Below, piece by piece: positions 45,454 through 53,980 of a stretch of DNA of 64,000 bases. Each line of letters opens with the position of its first letter. Position 1 is the first letter of the stretch. The notes under the pieces are model-generated. The model did no database searches. It was not told the origin of the DNA and worked only from the letters and a program-made list of their open reading frames with translations. A program made the position numbers and the translations under genes. Source of the DNA: Candidatus Mesenet endosymbiont of Phosphuga atrata (GTDB taxonomy: Bacteria > Pseudomonadota > Alphaproteobacteria > Rickettsiales > Anaplasmataceae); the NCBI RefSeq assembly GCF_964020175.1, contig NZ_OZ026541.1, positions 496,001 to 560,000 on the forward strand. Direction: 5' to 3'.

Positions 45454-46245
45454 ATGAATGTAATACTTTTTCCACATATTAACCCAGTGATTTTTAGTGT
45501 AGGTCCTATGTCCGTTCGGTGGTACTCCATTGCATATGTGCTTGGAATAATATTTGCACATTGGTATTTGCATAAAGTAGATAAGCATAAGATTTTTAGC
45601 CAAAAATTTCATGATTCTCTTCTTGCATGGTCGATTATAGGGGTAGTACTTGGGGGAAGGGTAGGGTACGTCTTCATCTATAACCTAAGCTATTATTTAA
45701 ACTCACCAATAGAAATATTTAAAATATGGCATGGGGGAATGTCCTTTCATGGAGGATTGGTTGGGTGTATTATTGCAATTATAGCAGTATGTAAAAAACA
45801 CAACGTTTCTGCATTGCTTGTCATGGATCTACTTGCTTGTGCAGCACCTATTGGACTGTTTTTAGGACGCATAGCGAATTTTATAAATGGAGAGCTATTT
45901 GGGAGAATCACTAATCTTCCTTGGGGTGTTGTTTTTCCAGGAGATGATCTAGCCCGTCATCCAAGCCAGTTATATGAGGCAGTAGGGGAGGGGCTTTTGC
46001 TTTTTATAATCCTAAACTTACTGCTGTTTTTTACAAATCTCAGGTCATACAGAGGGGCATTAACTGGAATTGGGATAACGTTTTACGCCGTCATTAGATT
46101 TTTAATTGAGTTTTTTCGTGAGCCTGATTTGCAAATTGGTTATCTTTTATTTAACTTAACAGCAGGACAGCTACTTTCAATACCTATGGTTGTAATTGGA
46201 ATGATTATTATGACAATAAGTGTTAAAAACCCATCTAATTTATGA
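45454..46245 (+). CDS. lgt: Prolipoprotein diacylglyceryl transferase
   Basis: Lgt attaches diacylglycerol to the lipobox Cys. The 263-residue membrane protein has HGGMSFHGGLVGCI (~90-103), the signature GRIANFINGELFGRIT (~138-153) and RHPSQLYEAVGEG (~169-181). It works before LspA, which lies at 8298. The stop overlaps bioA as ATGA. Confidence 0.96.
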   Translation: MNVILFPHINPVIFSVGPMSVRWYSIAYVLGIIFAHWYLHKVDKHKIFSQKFHDSLLAWSIIGVVLGGRVGYVFIYNLSYYLNSPIEIFKIWHGGMSFHGGLVGCIIAIIAVCKKHNVSALLVMDLLACAAPIGLFLGRIANFINGELFGRITNLPWGVVFPGDDLARHPSQLYEAVGEGLLLFIILNLLLFFTNLRSYRGALTGIGITFYAVIRFLIEFFREPDLQIGYLLFNLTAGQLLSIPMVVIGMIIMTISVKNPSNL

Positions 46246-47528
46246 ATTTAAGTGAACGCGATAAAAAAATTATATGGCATCCATTCACGCAAGAAAAAAC
46301 AGCAGGATTTTCAATTGCAATTAAGAAAGCATTTGGATCATACCTTTACGATGAAAATGATAAATCATATTTAGATCTTATTTCTAGCTGGTGGGTGAAT
46401 CTACATGGTCACGCTCATCCTGAGATTGCCAAAGCTATATATGAGCAAAGTATGACTTTAGAACACGTAATTTTTGCAGGATTTACTCATAAGCCTGCTG
46501 TTGAACTTTGTGAAAAATTATATACCTTGCTGCCCAACACTTTATCCAAATTCTTTTTTTCAGATAATGGTTCAACAGCTGTTGAGGTGGCTCTAAAAAT
46601 GGCTTATCAGTATTGGTATAACCAGGGTGATATTGAAAGAACTATATTTTTAAGCTTTGAAGGAGGATATCATGGAGATACCTTTGGAGCAATGAGCGTG
46701 GGAGCTAAGTCTGGTTTTCACAATGCATTTGCAAAATTACTTTTTTCCGTAATGACAGTACCTTTTCCAGAAACGTGGGATGGAGATGAGGAAGTAGAAA
46801 TTAAAGAGAAGCACGCACTTGATGTGCTGCAAAATCATTTAAATATATGCAGTGATAAAATTGCCGCATTGATTTTAGAACCCTTAGTACAAGGAGCAAG
46901 TGGCATGAAGATGTGTCGCCCAGAATTTATTAATAAAGTTATTCGTTTAGTACGTGAGTATAAGATTTTAGTAATTTTTGATGAAATTATGACCGGTTTT
47001 GGTCGCGCTGGTAGCAATTTTGCGTTTGAGCAAACTGAAATCATACCTGATTTTTTATGCCTTTCTAAAGGACTAACAGGAGGCTTTTTACCGCTTGCTC
47101 TAACTGTTACTACTGAAGAAGTTTATGAAGCATTTTTAGATAAAAGTTTCACCAAAGCTTTTGCCCATGGGCATTCTTATACTGCTAACCCTTTGGGCTG
47201 TGCAGCTGCAATTGCTTCTTTAAACCTATTAATGAAATCTAGTACTGCCAAATCAATTAAAAAAATTAATAATGCACATCAAGAAGGATTAGCTTTACTT
47301 AAAACTTGCGTAAATGTTAAACACACGCGTATTACTGGTACAATAGCAGCGTTTGATGTTTGTAATTATTCAACTGTACAAAAGTTAAAAATTGAATGTT
47401 TAGAGCAAGGGCTTTTAATCAGGCCTTTAGGCAATTCAGTTTATTTATTACCACCATATTCAATAAGCGATTTGGAGCTTATGGAAGCTTATGGAAAAAT
47501 TCAAAATATCCTAAAGTTTATTATTTAA
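46242..47528 (+). CDS. bioA: Adenosylmethionine-8-amino-7-oxononanoate aminotransferase
   Basis: BioA is a PLP enzyme that makes 7,8-diaminopelargonate, using SAM as amino donor. The 428-residue protein has IWHPFTQ (~10-16), SSWWVNLHGHAHP (~48-60), FFSDNGSTAVEVALKMA (~105-121), FDEIMTGFGRAG (~246-257) and the PLP lysine in CLSKGLTGGFLPLA (~273-286). It completes bioABCDF but is 3.6 kb from bioD, behind lgt. Confidence 0.96.
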   Translation: MNLSERDKKIIWHPFTQEKTAGFSIAIKKAFGSYLYDENDKSYLDLISSWWVNLHGHAHPEIAKAIYEQSMTLEHVIFAGFTHKPAVELCEKLYTLLPNTLSKFFFSDNGSTAVEVALKMAYQYWYNQGDIERTIFLSFEGGYHGDTFGAMSVGAKSGFHNAFAKLLFSVMTVPFPETWDGDEEVEIKEKHALDVLQNHLNICSDKIAALILEPLVQGASGMKMCRPEFINKVIRLVREYKILVIFDEIMTGFGRAGSNFAFEQTEIIPDFLCLSKGLTGGFLPLALTVTTEEVYEAFLDKSFTKAFAHGHSYTANPLGCAAAIASLNLLMKSSTAKSIKKINNAHQEGLALLKTCVNVKHTRITGTIAAFDVCNYSTVQKLKIECLEQGLLIRPLGNSVYLLPPYSISDLELMEAYGKIQNILKFII

Positions 47529-47942
47529 CTTGAAAAAGTTGATAAAAATCAAAATACATAATAATTATTATGGAAAATAAAACACATACTTTTCATCTCT
47601 AATTTATAAAGCCCAGATCAAATCAAAAAATCTATTCATATAATGGATTTTTACGTACACCAGCTTAGACTAAAACAAATAATTTTAATCAATTTTTGAT
47701 TCTATTTTTCAACATTTATTTTTATTTTGCTGCTTGATTTTTTCTATATCAAAAAACTTTAATGCCCCTACCCTTTCCATACTCATATAGCAAGCTTTAC
47801 CTAATAAAAATCTATTTCTTTTTTGGCATCCGCACCTTTAAAAGCTTAAATTACTTATTTATTAAGTAATACACATTATTAAAATTGCATTTTTCATTAA
47901 GTATGCCACAATTAAGTATTGTAGAGGGACAATGCAAAGAAA
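47529..47942. other. 414-base AT-rich gap with one hairpin
   Basis: No coding frame or RNA gene was recognised. A perfect 8-bp inverted repeat ATTACTTA-TTTAT-TAAGTAAT lies at 47850-47870, about 70 bases before the next gene, and could be an operator or a stable leader hairpin. Confidence 0.45.
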
Positions 47943-49124
47943 ATGACGAAATGCAAATGCAGTATAGAAATAAATGATACAAAATCTTTAAAAGAACATT
48001 TAAAGATAATAGGTAATAACTATTTTGACCAATATGCTGAGGATGGTTTAGAAGAGCGCATTAAATTTGAAATGTGCAAAATTTACCTCTATCATAAACA
48101 TATAGGTAATAATCCACGTGTTAAGCTAGCTGAATATGATGCAACAGTACATTTAATAAAAGAGTGTACAAATCAATATAAGGAAATATTAAAAGAAAAA
48201 GAAGATTTTGAATTAGGGTGCAAATCTAGTTATCAATATTATAAAGAGCAAAAATATATCAAAGAGAATCAAAATACCAACTTTGCCCCACCTACAGGAA
48301 TATCACTAGTTTCAATCGTATATTTTATCTCACGGATGTTCTTACTCGATTGGATTAAAGATGCTCAATTAAATCGAAACAAAGTCTATGTTCCTATAGC
48401 ATTTACCTTATCAATTTTACTATTCAGTATCGCAAGTGCATTGATGCTGCATGCAGCAGGAATATCTACCCTACCCTTCTTGAAAAATGTTAATTTACCT
48501 ACAGGTGCAAATGTTATAACTTTTCTTCCTATACATTTTAGTATAGCTATTGTATTTGCACTTGTTAGCACAGCATTCTTAGGGCTTGGTATACATAAGT
48601 TGAACAATGCAAAAACCATAAAAAGCACAATTAATTTAGTTTTTAAGAAAGTAGAAAGTAATGCTTTAGATAACTCATGTATAGATTGTAACTACAGCAG
48701 ATTACATAGACGTTTAGTTCCAATTCTAGCTTCAATCTCGGTAGCATTAACCTTTGTTGCATTTATATTTGAAGTGCAAGCACTCTTACAGAGTAATGAT
48801 TTTGACCGTTTAGGTATGGGTTATTTAAATAAAACATCTTTTCCATTGCATCTCGGTACATTCTTATGCATAGTCGCAGCAATTGGACTAGGTACACTTA
48901 GCATTTATAAGTATCTCAATAAAGAAGATAAAAAGATGATACAAGGCGATAAAAAAGGTGATTGTGAAAAAGTAAATGAATCTGAAAAAAAAGATTGTAA
49001 AAATAATAGTGAAAATAAAGAGGATCCTAATTTTTTAGGCCAAAATGTAGCTAAATTGCTAATACTTTGCAAGTTACCTAGGGCTTGCATAGAAAAATTT
49101 AATGCACAAGAACCTATTTCTTAA
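47943..49124 (+). CDS. Four-helix membrane protein of unknown function
   Basis: This 393-residue protein has a soluble, charged N-terminus (~1-145). Two close pairs of hydrophobic helices follow (about 148-170 and 196-222; about 260-285 and 302-325), then an acidic/Lys-rich tail. The helix-pair layout resembles the other TM-hairpin proteins of this window. A second ATG 12 bases upstream (after GAGGGAC) is out of the way, as it reads only MQRK then stop. This gene lacks a G-tract RBS. I do not recognise the family. Confidence 0.65.
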   Translation: MTKCKCSIEINDTKSLKEHLKIIGNNYFDQYAEDGLEERIKFEMCKIYLYHKHIGNNPRVKLAEYDATVHLIKECTNQYKEILKEKEDFELGCKSSYQYYKEQKYIKENQNTNFAPPTGISLVSIVYFISRMFLLDWIKDAQLNRNKVYVPIAFTLSILLFSIASALMLHAAGISTLPFLKNVNLPTGANVITFLPIHFSIAIVFALVSTAFLGLGIHKLNNAKTIKSTINLVFKKVESNALDNSCIDCNYSRLHRRLVPILASISVALTFVAFIFEVQALLQSNDFDRLGMGYLNKTSFPLHLGTFLCIVAAIGLGTLSIYKYLNKEDKKMIQGDKKGDCEKVNESEKKDCKNNSENKEDPNFLGQNVAKLLILCKLPRACIEKFNAQEPIS

Positions 49125-49198
49125 AATATTTACTTATAATGTATTTGCAGCTTCTGGTAATTAAATTATAATTAATCTTTAATTCTAAAAAGAAAATC

Positions 49199-50281
49199 AT
49201 GACAGAAGCAGTAGATAAACAGATAAACAAAAACGGCATAAGTTCAGAGAAACAGAAAGCACTTGATAGTGCGATAAGTCAAATTGAAAGAGCCTTTGGT
49301 AAAGGTGCTATCATGAGGCTGAAACAAAATCCTGTGGAAAAAATTGACACTATATCTACTGGTTCTATTGCTCTTGACACAGCACTTGGTGTTGGTGGCT
49401 TGCCAAAAGGACGTATTATTGAAGTCTTTGGTCCAGAAAGCTCTGGAAAAACTACTTTAGCCCTACATGTAATTGCAGAAGCACAGAAAAAAGGTGGTGC
49501 TTGTGCATTTATCGATGCAGAGCATGCACTCGACGTACTGTATGCTGGTAAATTAGGTGTAAAAACTGATGACTTAGTTATTTCTCAACCAGATACAGGA
49601 GAGCAAGCATTACATATAGTTGAATATTTAGTTTGCTCTGGTGCAGTTGATGTGATAGTTGTTGACTCTGTTGCTGCTTTAACACCGAGAGCTGAAATTG
49701 AGGGAGATATGGGAGATCAGCATATGGGACTGCAGGCAAGGCTTTTAAGTCATGCTTTGCGTAAGTTGACTTCTGCTGTATCAAAAGCAAATTGTATATT
49801 GCTATTTATAAATCAAATTCGCATGAAAATAGGTGTAGTATATGGCAATCCTGAAACAACAACAGGTGGAAATGCACTAAAATTTTACACTTCAATTAGG
49901 CTCGATATACGCAAGGTTAGCTCTATTAAAGATAAGGATATTATAGTTGGCAATCAAACTAAGGTTAAAGTAGTTAAAAATAAAGTAGCTCCTCCATTTA
50001 GGCAAGCTGATTTTGATATAATGTATAATGAAGGTATATCAAAATTGGGTGAAGTAATAGATATGGGAGTAAAGTTTGGTTTTATTGAAAAAGCTGGTTC
50101 TTATTACTCTTATAATAACATACGCCTGGGGCAAGGAAGAGAAAATGTAAAAAGTTATTTAAAGCAAAATCAAAGTACTATAGATGAGATAGAAAAAAAA
50201 ATTAGGGATTATATATCAAATGATAATTCTATCGTTATCAATAGCAGTAGCCAACTTCTAGAGGAGGAAGCTGTTTTTTAA
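49199..50281 (+). CDS. recA: Recombinase A
   Basis: RecA forms filaments on single-stranded DNA and drives strand exchange. The 360-residue protein has the Walker [15 protein letters not shown] (~79-92), [33 protein letters not shown] (~153-174) and [13 protein letters not shown]. Length is normal. Confidence 0.98.
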   Translation: MTEAVDKQINKNGISSEKQKALDSAISQIERAFGKGAIMRLKQNPVEKIDTISTGSIALDTALGVGGLPKGRIIEVFGPESSGKTTLALHVIAEAQKKGGACAFIDAEHALDVLYAGKLGVKTDDLVISQPDTGEQALHIVEYLVCSGAVDVIVVDSVAALTPRAEIEGDMGDQHMGLQARLLSHALRKLTSAVSKANCILLFINQIRMKIGVVYGNPETTTGGNALKFYTSIRLDIRKVSSIKDKDIIVGNQTKVKVVKNKVAPPFRQADFDIMYNEGISKLGEVIDMGVKFGFIEKAGSYYSYNNIRLGQGRENVKSYLKQNQSTIDEIEKKIRDYISNDNSIVINSSSQLLEEEAVF

Positions 50282-50384
50282 TTAAAGCTTTAGATTTTTT
50301 ATATAATCAATATAAAAACTTCTGCTATTTTTATTTCTTTCTAATTTTATAGAAATGACTTATATTAAGTTCATTTTTTAATGA

Positions 50385-50458
50385 GGGGCCGTAGCTCAGT
50401 AGGATAGAGCACTAGATTCCTAATCTGGGGGTCGTGCGTTCGAATCGCACCGGTCCCA
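50385..50458 (+). tRNA. tRNA-Arg (CCU)
   Basis: A 74-nt cloverleaf: acceptor GGGGCCG with CGGTCCC (one G-U), D arm GCTC/GAGC, anticodon arm CTAGA-TTCCTAA-TCTGG with anticodon CCT, T arm GTGCG-TTCGAAT-CGCAC, discriminator A. The arm sequences are unambiguous. Confidence 0.95.
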
Positions 50459-50524
50459 TTTTCTCTACTGTTAATTAATTTTTATTTTTCATCGGTTATT
50501 TTATTAAGAATATAGGTAGCGGTA

Positions 50525-51163
50525 ATGAATATGAGGCTTTTTATAAATTTTGTAATCTTTATGTTTTTATTGATTATAAATAGTAATTGTTTTGCAAAAC
50601 AAGCAACCTTAATTAGCCAAATAGAAAAGCCAGATGTAGCAGAAGATTTAAGTAGATCTCGTGACTTTATACGCTCCCTTAATTATCAAATAAATAGTAT
50701 ATCTAATGAGTCTAAGGAGTATTCTTATCAAGAGCTAAGAAAAATAGTAGAAGAGAATATTGATATTCAAAAAATGGCAAAGCTTGTTATAGGAAAACAT
50801 TGGCAATTAGCAAATGCAGAGGAAAAAGAAGCTTTTATTCAAGAATACAGTATTTACTTAGAACATTTATATGTTAATAATTTATATAAATTTAAAGGCA
50901 ATAAGGTTACGATAATCGGTAATCGATATTTAGGAAACAATGGCTATTTAGTAAGTACAAGATTCAGTAGTAATGATGATTTTATCAATATGAATTATAA
51001 ACTTAGAAAATCTGATGATTCATTTTATATAACTGATATTACAGTTAATGGTATTAGTGTTGTTGTAACACAACGTTTAAAGTTTGAACAAAAAATAGAA
51101 GAGCATGGACTTAAAAATATTATAGCTACTTTAAAACAATCTAACCTCAACAATAATTTTTAA
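50525..51163 (+). CDS. mlaC: MlaC-type periplasmic phospholipid-binding protein
   Basis: This 212-residue protein has a signal peptide (hydrophobic ~5-20, ending CFA). It matches the Ttg2/MlaC family: ELRKIVEENIDIQKMAKLVIGKHWQLANAEEKEAF (~72-106), then YVNNLYKFKGNKVTIIG and VNGISVVVTQRLKFEQKIEEHGLKNIIATL near the end. It carries phospholipids between outer membrane and the Mla transporter. No mlaABDEF genes are adjacent; folC starts 1 base after its stop. Confidence 0.87.
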   Translation: MNMRLFINFVIFMFLLIINSNCFAKQATLISQIEKPDVAEDLSRSRDFIRSLNYQINSISNESKEYSYQELRKIVEENIDIQKMAKLVIGKHWQLANAEEKEAFIQEYSIYLEHLYVNNLYKFKGNKVTIIGNRYLGNNGYLVSTRFSSNDDFINMNYKLRKSDDSFYITDITVNGISVVVTQRLKFEQKIEEHGLKNIIATLKQSNLNNNF

Positions 51164-51164
51164 A

Positions 51165-52454
51165 ATGATGCCGCATTGGCCAAAGCCTTTAGGTTTTAGG
51201 CCTCAAGACTTTGGTCTTGATCGCATATCTAATTTACTAAATAGGCTTGGAAATCCAGAAAAGAAACTACCTCCAGTAATACACGTTGCAGGTACTAACG
51301 GTAAGGGATCAACAATAGCTTTTATTAACTTTATAATGAAAGCTGCGGGTTATAAAGTTCATGCTTATACGTCACCCCACCTAATTAATTTCAATGAAAG
51401 AATAACCGTTGCAGGAAAACACATAGCTGATAGGGAATTATATAATGTACTGGAAGAGTGTCGAATTGCTGCCGAAGGTATTCCCATTACCTTCTTTGAA
51501 GGTACAACAGCTGCTGCATTTTTAGCGTTTTCACGTGTAAAAGCTGATATATTGCTAATTGAGGTGGGAATGGGCGGACGTCTTGATGCAACAAATGTAA
51601 TAGATAACCCATTGCTTACGATTATTACTTCTATATCGCTTGAGCACACTGAATATCTCGGACCAACAGTAGAGATTATTGCTGGTGAGAAGGCCGGTAT
51701 AATAAAGCCTAATGTTACCTGTGTTATAGCTCCACAACAAGATTCCGTGATGAGAATGCTGGAGTTTTATGCGTCTAAAAATAAATCTCCTTTATATAGA
51801 GGAGGATATGAATGGATATGTAAACAGCATGATAATCATACCATGTCGTTTAACTCATCTGTTCAATCTTTGAAATTACCTTTGCCATCTTTACAAGGAG
51901 CGCATCAAATTATCAATGCTGGTAATGCAATAGCAGCATGTAGTATACTGAGCGGAAAATACAACTATAATATAGATTATGAACACATTGCTTCTGGCAT
52001 AAAAAAAACGTATTGGCCTGCAAGACTTGAACATGTAAAAAGTGGACAGCTAATTGATATGTTACCTAATGGTTGGAAATTGTTTATAGATGGTGCCCAT
52101 AACCCTGCAGGAGCTCAGGTTTTATCTGAATGGATAGCAGATAATTTTAAAAAAGGTGTGTATATTATACTTGGTGTAACAAAAGATAAGGACATTGAAG
52201 GGTTTTTAAGGTATATTAAACCTCACGCAAAGTTATTATGTGCAGTTTGCGTTAAATCAGAACCACGCAGCCAAAATGCTAAATTTGTTAAAGAGAAAGC
52301 AGTAGCTGCAGGAATAAACGCTATAGCTTGTGATTCATTGAGTGATGCAATATCTAAGATATTAAATGAAGCTACTTGCAGCGAAATTAAAAATATAATA
52401 ATTTGTGGCTCATTATTTCTAGCAGCTGATTTTATGTTAGAAAACAGTTATTAG
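51165..52454 (+). CDS. folC: Folylpolyglutamate synthase / dihydrofolate synthase
   Basis: FolC adds glutamate to folates. The 429-residue protein has IHVAGTNGKGSTIAFI (~39-54), AYTSPHLINFNERI (~66-79), VGMGGRLDATN (~137-147), EHTEYLGPTVEIIAGEKAGIIK (~163-184) and the C-terminal FIDGAHNPAGAQ (~305-316). Full length. It is probably co-transcribed with mlaC. Confidence 0.96.
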   Translation: MMPHWPKPLGFRPQDFGLDRISNLLNRLGNPEKKLPPVIHVAGTNGKGSTIAFINFIMKAAGYKVHAYTSPHLINFNERITVAGKHIADRELYNVLEECRIAAEGIPITFFEGTTAAAFLAFSRVKADILLIEVGMGGRLDATNVIDNPLLTIITSISLEHTEYLGPTVEIIAGEKAGIIKPNVTCVIAPQQDSVMRMLEFYASKNKSPLYRGGYEWICKQHDNHTMSFNSSVQSLKLPLPSLQGAHQIINAGNAIAACSILSGKYNYNIDYEHIASGIKKTYWPARLEHVKSGQLIDMLPNGWKLFIDGAHNPAGAQVLSEWIADNFKKGVYIILGVTKDKDIEGFLRYIKPHAKLLCAVCVKSEPRSQNAKFVKEKAVAAGINAIACDSLSDAISKILNEATCSEIKNIIICGSLFLAADFMLENSY

Positions 52455-52463
52455 ACTTATTTC

Positions 52464-53108
52464 CTATAAACAAAAACCTAATCCCAGTAAATATATTTCT
52501 GCAGAATCAGATCTACTAGATTTGGGTTTAAAGTATTTTACTACTTTAAAAGCTTGCTTTAACTCATCTAAAAAAGATTTTTCGCATTCACCTGGAAATA
52601 TTTTTACTACGAATTTGCCATCTTTACCTAAGAATTGCTTAGCAAGCTCGAGTGCTCCTTCACAAAGATTAATAATTCTAATATGGTCTGTTCTGCTACA
52701 ACCGCAGGATTCTGGTGCCATATCAGAAAGTATTAGATCAAATTTATAAGAGCCCAGCTTATTATGTAAAATATGCGCATCATCTATGATATCACACTGC
52801 ACAAATTTTACGTCCTGAATATCTTCAATTTTTTGAATATCAACAGCAAAAACTAAACCTTGATTATTTTTAATAACTCTTTGTGCTATAACTTGTGACC
52901 AGCCACCAGGATATGCCCCTAGATCAATTACTTTGTGGCATGCTTTAAAGAGCTTAAACTTATCATCTATTTCAATAAGCTTAAAAGCAGAACGTGATCT
53001 ATAGCCACTAGTACGTGCATTTTTAACATACCTATCATTAACATGACGAGATAACCACTTAGTAGATGATATTTTCCTCCCCTTTGCGGTTCTAATTTTT
53101 ATTTTTAT
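52464..53108 (-). CDS. rlmE: 23S rRNA 2'-O-ribose methyltransferase, no canonical start codon
   Basis: RlmE methylates U2552 of 23S rRNA. The catalytic K-D-K-E set is visible: Lys in YRSRSAFKLIEIDDKF, Asp in DLILSDMAPE, Lys in FVVKIFPGE and Glu in SDSAEIYLLGLGF. The SAM motif VIDLGAYPGGWSQVI is intact. The conserved N-terminus (KIRTAKGRK...KWLSRHVNDRYVK) is present, yet in this frame there is no ATG, GTG or TTG between the upstream in-frame stop and a GTG at 52802, which would remove the first half. GAGAG lies 6 bases before ATA at 53108; ATA at 53102 and ATT at 53096 are alternatives. It starts just after the upstream methyltransferase stop. Confidence 0.85.
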   Translation of the reverse strand: MKIKIRTAKGRKISSTKWLSRHVNDRYVKNARTSGYRSRSAFKLIEIDDKFKLFKACHKVIDLGAYPGGWSQVIAQRVIKNNQGLVFAVDIQKIEDIQDVKFVQCDIIDDAHILHNKLGSYKFDLILSDMAPESCGCSRTDHIRIINLCEGALELAKQFLGKDGKFVVKIFPGECEKSFLDELKQAFKVVKYFKPKSSRSDSAEIYLLGLGFCL

Positions 53109-53118
53109 ATTTAACTCT

Positions 53119-53916
53119 CTATTTTAATTTAGTACCTTGCATAATTATCATCTCGAATGTTGCTGGAATGTAACGATCATCTTGTACAAAGTTATCTATA
53201 TAAAACTTTTCAATCTCAGCAATCAAACTTTTAGATAAAAAACTTTTATTTCTTGTGTATAGCATATTAGTTTCTCCCATACCCCTTAAGTCGTGGAATA
53301 AATCAAGTATACTTTTATATTTTACAGTTATAGTATATACATCTAATACTGAATTTACAAATCTACTTTGCTTTAATAAATTAGTGACATCTACTGCATT
53401 TATAAATGGTATTACCCTGGGTGTCGCCACACCAAATTTTGACTCAATACTCAATATGGAATATCGCAGTTCATTTAAAGTTTGTGAGCCAAACACAGTA
53501 CCAATAAACACACCATCTTTTTTCAGAACATCGTTAATTCTTAGCAAAACACTTGGCAAGTTATTAACACAGTGTAACGACATCGTGCTCATTACAATAT
53601 CGAACGTTTGTTCCGCGAACGGTAGAAATTCTTCATCAAGTACAACCTTCTTATCATACTTGATTTTATTTATTGCATTACAAGAAATATCACATTGTAG
53701 TAACTTTCCTTCAAAAGAAAAGTTACTACTTTGTAAAAGATTAGCCAGTTTATCATTCCTGCAACCTAGATGAAGTAAGCTATCATCTTGATTTAAAAAA
53801 ATGCTTAGCTTTTCAAATATTATATCAATTATCTTATTAAATAAGAAATCACATTCTACATCTAAACAAGCTGCTCTATCTCTATATTTTCTGTATAAAC
53901 TACGATCAAATATCAA
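53119..53916 (-). CDS. NDUFAF5-like SAM-dependent methyltransferase
   Basis: This 265-residue class I methyltransferase begins IFDRSLYRKYRDRAACLDVECDFLF, the typical start of alphaproteobacterial BioC-like proteins related to mitochondrial NDUFAF5. It continues with LLHLGCRNDKLANLL (SAM loop, ~46-60) and DIVMSTMSLHCVNNLPSVLL (~109-128). NDUFAF5 acts on a complex I subunit during assembly; that role is inferred by homology. It is not the biotin BioC, which lies at 41327. The start is TTG. rlmE follows at once. Confidence 0.85.
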   Translation of the reverse strand: MIFDRSLYRKYRDRAACLDVECDFLFNKIIDIIFEKLSIFLNQDDSLLHLGCRNDKLANLLQSSNFSFEGKLLQCDISCNAINKIKYDKKVVLDEEFLPFAEQTFDIVMSTMSLHCVNNLPSVLLRINDVLKKDGVFIGTVFGSQTLNELRYSILSIESKFGVATPRVIPFINAVDVTNLLKQSRFVNSVLDVYTITVKYKSILDLFHDLRGMGETNMLYTRNKSFLSKSLIAEIEKFYIDNFVQDDRYIPATFEMIIMQGTKLK

Positions 53917-53980
53917 TTTATTACTAAAAATATAATACTATTTGCTGTAAAGAAAAAACTATATATAAGTTTCCGGCTTC

